From JAWLCQ01 sp041687095 (lineage in GTDB: Bacteria > Planctomycetota > Phycisphaerae > SM23-33): 8,140 bases of DNA. The stretch's first letter is position 1. Every line of letters starts with the position of its first letter. Position numbers and translations under genes: made by a program. This document shows positions 4,534 to 8,140 of this stretch, one piece after another. Under the pieces are notes generated by a model. The model did not search any database and was not told where the DNA came from. It saw nothing but the letters and a program-made list of their open reading frames with translations. The stretch covers positions 1 to 8,140 of the forward strand of contig JAWLCQ010000200.1 of assembly GCA_041687095.1 (NCBI GenBank), written 5' to 3'.

Positions 4534-7500
4534 ATGGCTGCCAACGTTTCCCCCCAAACCGACCCCATCCCCCTCGTCGCCGACGTGGACCTGCTCATCG
4601 TCGGCGGGTCCTCCTCCGCCGTCGCCGCCGCCCTCGCCGCCGCCGCACGCGGGCTCTCCGTCTTCCTCGCCGCCCCCCGACCCTACCTGGGCGACGACAT
4701 CGCCGCCCCCTTCGACTACTGGCCCCGCCCCGACGACGAACTCGACACCGACCTCGCCCGCACACTCTTCCCGAAGTTCCCCGATGCGCCCGGCGCCCCC
4801 CCCACGCCGATGCACGTCAAGCAGACGCTCGAGCAGGCCCTCGTCGCCGCCAACGTCCCCTTCCTCCTCAACACCCACCCCGCCGGCGTCCTCCGCGACG
4901 CGGCCAACCGCCTCCGCGGAACCGTTCTCGCCAACCGCACCGGCCGCCTCGCCGTCTCCGCCGCCACGGTCATCGACGCCACCGAGCGGGCCCTCGTCGC
5001 GGGGCCGGCGGGGAGCGCCGTCACCCCCCCCCCCCCGGGGCCGCAGGCCGTCTCGCACGTCACCACCGGCGGGGCCCCCGCCGACGGTTCCGACCTGACC
5101 GTCGAGGCCCTCCCGCCCATGCGGGCGCTGTCCGGGGGCGACTACCTCCCGATCCCCGCCCGCCGCTACCGCCTGACCGTGGACCTCGGGACCGGCGACC
5201 CCGCCGCACGATCCGCCGCCTACGCCGAGGTCCTCCGCCGCTGCGCCTCGCCCGGAATGTTCCAGCACGCCGAACGCCTCGCCCTCGACGCCACCGACCG
5301 CGTCGCGGGCGACCACCGCGTCAGCGAGTGGCCCACGGCCGCCCGCTTCCCGCTCGATGCGCTGCGGGTCGAGGACGGCCTGCACGTCCTCGGCCGCTGC
5401 GCCCCGGTGAGCGACGCGGTCGCCGCCAAGCTCGCCCGCCCCGCGCACGGGATGACGCTCGGGCAGCGGATCGGGGAGTCGATCGAGCCCGCCCGCGCAC
5501 CGCGCGCAGGCGACCTCCGCGTCGAACTCGCGGGCTCCGTCCCCGTCCCCGAGGGCGAGGTCCGCACGCTCCTGCACGGGCTGCGCCCAACCGACGTCCC
5601 GCAGCGCACCGTCCCCGCCCCCGCCAACGCCTTCCCGCGCCTCGGGACGTACGACGTGGCGGTCGTCGGCGGGGGGACGGGCGGAGCGCCGGCCGCCATC
5701 GCCGCCGCCCGCGCCGGGGCGAGCACGCTCCTGTGCGAGAACCTCTACGCCCTCGGCGGCGTGGGAACGGTGGGACAGATCTGCGTGTACTACTACGGCA
5801 ACCAGGTGGGCTTCACCGCCGAGGTCGACGCGAGCGTCTCCGCCCTCGAGTCCGACCCCGCCCTCCGCGACGATCCCCGCCGCTGGTCCCGCATCGCCAA
5901 GCAGGCCTGGTACCTCTCCGAGGCCCGCCGCGCGTCCGCCGACGTCCGCTTCGCCACCGTCTGCTGCGGGGCATGGGTCGTGGACGGTACGCTCCGCGGG
6001 GTGCTCATCGCGGGTCCCGACGGGATCGGGCTCGTCGAGGCCCGCACCGTCATCGACGCCACCGGGTCCGCCGACGTCGCCGCCGCCGCCGGAGCCCCCA
6101 CCCGCACCATCGACGCCTCCCACGTCGCCGTCCAGGGCGTGGGCCTCGCCGCCGTCCACCCGCTGGCAGTGGTGCGCAACAGCGACCACACCTTCTCCGA
6201 CGACTCCGACGCCCTCGACGCGACGGCCATGCTCGTGACGACGAAGCGCAAGTTCCCCGGGGAGTTCGACCTCGCCCAGCTCATCGACTCCCGCGAGCGG
6301 CGGCAGATCGTGGGGGACCTGTCGCTCACGCCCGCCGACTTCCTCACCGACCGCCGCTTCCCCGACTCCATCTGCCTCGCCTCGTCCAACTTCGACACGC
6401 ACGGGTACACCGTCCACCCCCTCTTCACCGCCAAGCCCCCGAACAAGGAGCGGATGTGGGTCTACGTGCCCTACCGCTGCCTGCTGCCCCAGGGGCTCGA
6501 CGGGCTGCTGGTGACCGGCCTGGGCGTCAGCGCCCACCGCGACGCGCTGCCCGTCATCCGCATGCAGGCCGACGTCCAGAACCAGGGCTACGCCGCCGGA
6601 TACGCCGCCGCCCTCGCCGCCCGCTCCCGCACCACCGTCCGCCGCATCGACGTGGGCGAACTGCAGCACCACCTCGTCGAGATCGGCTGCCTGCCCGAGA
6701 GCGTCCTGAGCGACCAGGACACCTTCCCCCCCACCGACCGTGCGCTGCAGGATGCGGTGGACAGCGGCTGGGACGCCTACCGCGGGCTCGCCCTGTGCTT
6801 CGAGCACTTCGACCGCGCCCAGCCGCTCCTGCGCCAGGCGTACGCCCAGGCGAGCGAACCGGCGCGGAAGCTCCGCTACGCCCTGGTCCTGGGCCTCATG
6901 GGCGACGCGACCGGGGCGGACACGCTTGCCCGCGAGGTCGCCTCGCGCACGTGGGACGCGGGGTGGAACTACCGCGGGATGCACCAGTTCGGCATGAGCG
7001 TCTCGGAACTCGACGCCCTGCTCCTCGCCCTGGGCCGCTGCGGGGACCCCGCCGCCTGGGACGTCCTGCTGGCCCAGGCGGGCACGCTGCTCACCACCGC
7101 CCCCGCCCCGGCCGTGCCGGCGTCCAACGCCCCCCCCGCTGCGCCCGCGCCCGCATCCAGCGCATCCGCGTCCGCCGCAGCCGCATCCGCCGGCTCCCCG
7201 GCGTCTGCATCCAGCGCCCCCGCTGGGGCGTCCGCGCCCCCTGCCTCCGCCGAGCCTGATTTCAGCCATTGCCGCGCCCTCGCCGAATCCTTCGAGTCCC
7301 TCTACGCCCGCCATCCCAACGCCTCCGCCGCCCGCGCCCTCGCAGACATCCTCCGCGCCCCCGGCGTGCAGGGGCATGCCCTGACGACCCTGCACGCCCT
7401 GCAGGAGCGCCTGGACCTCGACGCCTGCAACAACATCCTCCGCAACCGCGCCCTGCGGGAACTTCACCTCGCCCGCGCCATCTTCCGCTGCGGCGACGAG

Positions 7501-7614
7501 AACGGGCTCGGCCGCTCCACCCTCCTCGCCTACGCCGCCGACCTCCGCGGACCCTTCTCCCGCCACGCCCGCGCCGTCCTCGCCCAACCCTGCCCCGCCG
7601 CCGGCCCAACGTAG
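4534..7614 (+). CDS. Large FAD-dependent oxidoreductase with two tandem modules
   Basis: 1026 residues, related to the FAD-dependent oxidoreductase (PF12831-like) group common in planctomycetes and Verrucomicrobia; the substrate is unknown. Two similar modules are visible. Module 1 (about 17-325) has DLLIVGGSSSAVAAAL (19-34), VIDATERA (146-153) and GLHVLGR (282-288). Module 2 (about 373-700) has YDVAVVGGGTGGAPAAI (373-389), VIDATGSADVA (506-516) and GLLVTGLG (657-664). Module 2 keeps the GxGxxG glycines (G379, G381, G384) and an acidic residue ending strand 2 (E402). Module 1 has S26 and A29 at the glycine positions and A46/A47 at the acid position, so FAD probably binds only module 2. Residues about 727-852 look helical, HEAT-like; about 853-908 are an Ala/Ser/Pro linker; about 909-1026 are again helical. 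There is no signal peptide, so a cytoplasmic location is likely. A 13-C run spans codons 164-168. The gene is single, with no operon partner in the window. Confidence 0.82.
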   Translation: MAANVSPQTDPIPLVADVDLLIVGGSSSAVAAALAAAARGLSVFLAAPRPYLGDDIAAPFDYWPRPDDELDTDLARTLFPKFPDAPGAPPTPMHVKQTLEQALVAANVPFLLNTHPAGVLRDAANRLRGTVLANRTGRLAVSAATVIDATERALVAGPAGSAVTPPPPGPQAVSHVTTGGAPADGSDLTVEALPPMRALSGGDYLPIPARRYRLTVDLGTGDPAARSAAYAEVLRRCASPGMFQHAERLALDATDRVAGDHRVSEWPTAARFPLDALRVEDGLHVLGRCAPVSDAVAAKLARPAHGMTLGQRIGESIEPARAPRAGDLRVELAGSVPVPEGEVRTLLHGLRPTDVPQRTVPAPANAFPRLGTYDVAVVGGGTGGAPAAIAAARAGASTLLCENLYALGGVGTVGQICVYYYGNQVGFTAEVDASVSALESDPALRDDPRRWSRIAKQAWYLSEARRASADVRFATVCCGAWVVDGTLRGVLIAGPDGIGLVEARTVIDATGSADVAAAAGAPTRTIDASHVAVQGVGLAAVHPLAVVRNSDHTFSDDSDALDATAMLVTTKRKFPGEFDLAQLIDSRERRQIVGDLSLTPADFLTDRRFPDSICLASSNFDTHGYTVHPLFTAKPPNKERMWVYVPYRCLLPQGLDGLLVTGLGVSAHRDALPVIRMQADVQNQGYAAGYAAALAARSRTTVRRIDVGELQHHLVEIGCLPESVLSDQDTFPPTDRALQDAVDSGWDAYRGLALCFEHFDRAQPLLRQAYAQASEPARKLRYALVLGLMGDATGADTLAREVASRTWDAGWNYRGMHQFGMSVSELDALLLALGRCGDPAAWDVLLAQAGTLLTTAPAPAVPASNAPPAAPAPASSASASAAAASAGSPASASSAPAGASAPPASAEPDFSHCRALAESFESLYARHPNASAARALADILRAPGVQGHALTTLHALQERLDLDACNNILRNRALRELHLARAIFRCGDENGLGRSTLLAYAADLRGPFSRHARAVLAQPCPAAGPT
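5024..5036 (+). repeat. 13-bp poly-C tract inside the FAD oxidoreductase gene
   Basis: Thirteen consecutive C residues followed by GGGG, encoding four prolines and leading into glycine (codons 164-169). Slippage by one base would shift the frame, although the neighbouring frames stay open for some distance. The tract is also a typical site of sequencing error. Confidence 0.9.
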
Positions 7615-7642
7615 CGCCCCCCAACCTACCGGCCGCTCAAGG

Positions 7643-7696
7643 CGTACGGTGTGCCCAAGGCGTACGGTGTGCCCAAGACGTACGGTGTGCCCAACG
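7643..7696 (+). repeat. 18-bp tandem array, three units
   Basis: CGTACGGTGTGCCCAA starts at 7643, 7661 and 7679, an exact 18-bp period; the final two bases of the unit vary. On the minus strand it reads CTTGGGCACACCGTACGC, which shares the CTTGGG start and the period with the seven-unit array at 341-471, suggesting a related family in the opposite orientation. It begins 28 nt after the FAD gene's stop codon. Confidence 0.85.
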
Positions 7697-7700
7697 TAGG

Positions 7701-7739
7701 GCGTGCAGGCGGCGGAGCGAAGCGCAGCCGTCTGCACGC
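7701..7739. repeat. Long hairpin downstream of the FAD oxidoreductase gene
   Basis: GCGTGCAGGCGGC (7701-7713) pairs with GCCGTCTGCACGC (7727-7739), 13 bp with one G-T wobble and a 13-nt loop. No T-run follows, so it is a palindromic repeat rather than an intrinsic terminator; it might still protect the transcript's 3' end. Confidence 0.7.
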
Positions 7740-7778
7740 GGAACGGAGCGTCCCGACGCCCCAAGCGCGTGCGGTGGG

Positions 7779-7910
7779 GTCTCCTGACCTCACCTCCTGC
7801 GTCGGGAGTCTCCTGACCCCACCTCCTGCGTTGCGGTCTCCTGACCCCACCTCCTGCGTTGGGGTCTCCTGACCCCACCTCCTGCGCCGGGGGTCTCCTG
7901 ACCCCCGGCG
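7779..7910. repeat. Array of five short hairpins, 28-29 bp period
   Basis: GTCTCCTGAC (with one AGTCTCC variant context) starts at 7779, 7808, 7836, 7864 and 7893, spaced 29, 28, 28 and 29 bp. Most units form a GGGGTC-TCCT-GACCCC hairpin and are joined by ACCTCCTGCGTT-like linkers. The last unit has the longest stem (11 bp, 7885-7910) and is shared with copy A. Confidence 0.88.
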
Positions 7911-7977
7911 TCCGGGAGGGGCGAGGGGGGCGGCCGCGGCAGCGCCGTTGGAGCGCCCCCATCGCGGCGGCGGCCTG

Positions 7978-8018
7978 GTCCTGAGCCTGTCGAAGGGCTG
8001 GGTCCTGAGCCTGTCGAA
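7978..8018 (-). repeat. Two copies of the TTCGACAGGCTCAGGAC motif, inverted
   Basis: GTCCTGAGCCTGTCGAA occurs at 7978-7994 and 8002-8018 as a 24-bp tandem unit. It is the exact reverse complement of the motif at 234-250 and occupies the equivalent site of the dispersed repeat. Confidence 0.88.
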
Positions 8019-8140
8019 GGGCCGCCGCGACCGAAGCGCCGCCATAACGCTATCGCGGAAGCGTTCGTTGGCCTTCCCGGACGTTGGGGGTCAGGAGACC
8101 CCCAACGCTCGCGCTTGGGGCGTTGCTGGAACCTGCCGGG

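Larger units (their letters stand above)
7754..8125. repeat. Composite repeat with inverted ends (contains copy B)
   Basis: Positions 7754-7789 and 8089-8125 are imperfect inverted repeats of about 36 bp, each carrying the CGCCCCAAGCGCG block and the GTCTCCTGACC block (right end in reverse complement), with about three mismatches and one indel. Between them lie a five-hairpin array (7779-7910) and copy B of the dispersed repeat (7873-8125). Copy B also has the hairpins at 7885-7910 and 8083-8106 and the CGCTATCGCGGAA block at about 8048-8060. No open frame inside resembles a transposase. Copy A at 133-359 has the right end but lacks the left end. Confidence 0.65.

Noticed and set aside
7779..7910. 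CRISPR-like regular array
   Set aside because: The linkers between hairpins are themselves near-identical (ACCTCCTGCG), so there are no unique spacers; no cas gene is present.
3460..7962. A 1500-codon open frame on the minus strand antisense to the FAD oxidoreductase gene
   Set aside because: It is low-complexity Gly/Ala/Arg/Val sequence produced by the G/C-rich third positions of the plus-strand gene. It also runs through the DUF1573 gene in the wrong frame and through the right-hand repeat island.

Overview
The window is very GC-rich bacterial DNA with strong C/G bias at third codon positions, so long spurious open frames appear on both strands. Three things suggest a planctomycete, probably a Phycisphaerae-like lineage: a free-standing LigD-type phosphoesterase of the 'DLMLE...DYEGPVS' kind, a DUF1573 lipoprotein, and abundant GC-rich palindromic repeats between genes. 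This assignment is inference from family resemblance; there is no rRNA or other marker gene.

Layout. Positions 1-632 are a repeat island: two direct copies of a ~104-bp module built on a long palindrome, one copy (A) of a ~230-bp dispersed repeat, and seven 18-bp tandem units. Positions 659-1085 look like a free-standing transcription unit with no credible protein: a near-consensus sigma-70 promoter (TGGACA, 17 bp, TAGAAT), about 390 nt with several stems, and a strong intrinsic terminator. It is either an unrecognised noncoding RNA or a terminated leader of the next gene. Positions 1112-1531 encode a small LigD-type 3'-phosphoesterase. It converges, 4 nt away, on a 78-residue lone lipoyl-domain protein on the minus strand (1536-1772). 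A cluster of four hairpins bracketed by two identical 15-bp sequences (1792-1984) separates that gene from a divergent gene, 2023-3363, an exported thioredoxin-like domain fused to a CcdA/DsbD-type membrane domain. This converges on a DUF1573 lipoprotein gene on the minus strand (3507-4265). A divergent intergenic region then leads into a 1026-residue FAD-dependent oxidoreductase (4534-7614) that appears to contain two tandem oxidoreductase modules followed by a helical-repeat tail. Positions 7615-8140 are a second repeat island, with copy B of the dispersed repeat in the same orientation as copy A.

Functional links. The thioredoxin-CcdA protein and the cysteine-containing DUF1573 lipoprotein could share a role in thiol-disulfide handling on the far side of the membrane; this is an inference from neighbourhood and cysteines. 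The other genes look functionally unrelated and are separately transcribed. Two genes (1112 and 2023) lack a Shine-Dalgarno sequence but have a TANNNT hexamer exactly 6 nt before ATG, which suggests leaderless transcripts. The lipoyl and FAD genes have good Shine-Dalgarno sequences.

The best candidates for something undescribed are the promoter-to-terminator RNA unit, the double-module FAD enzyme with an apparently dead first nucleotide site, and the repeat islands, whose two copies carry the same nested element in opposite orientations.
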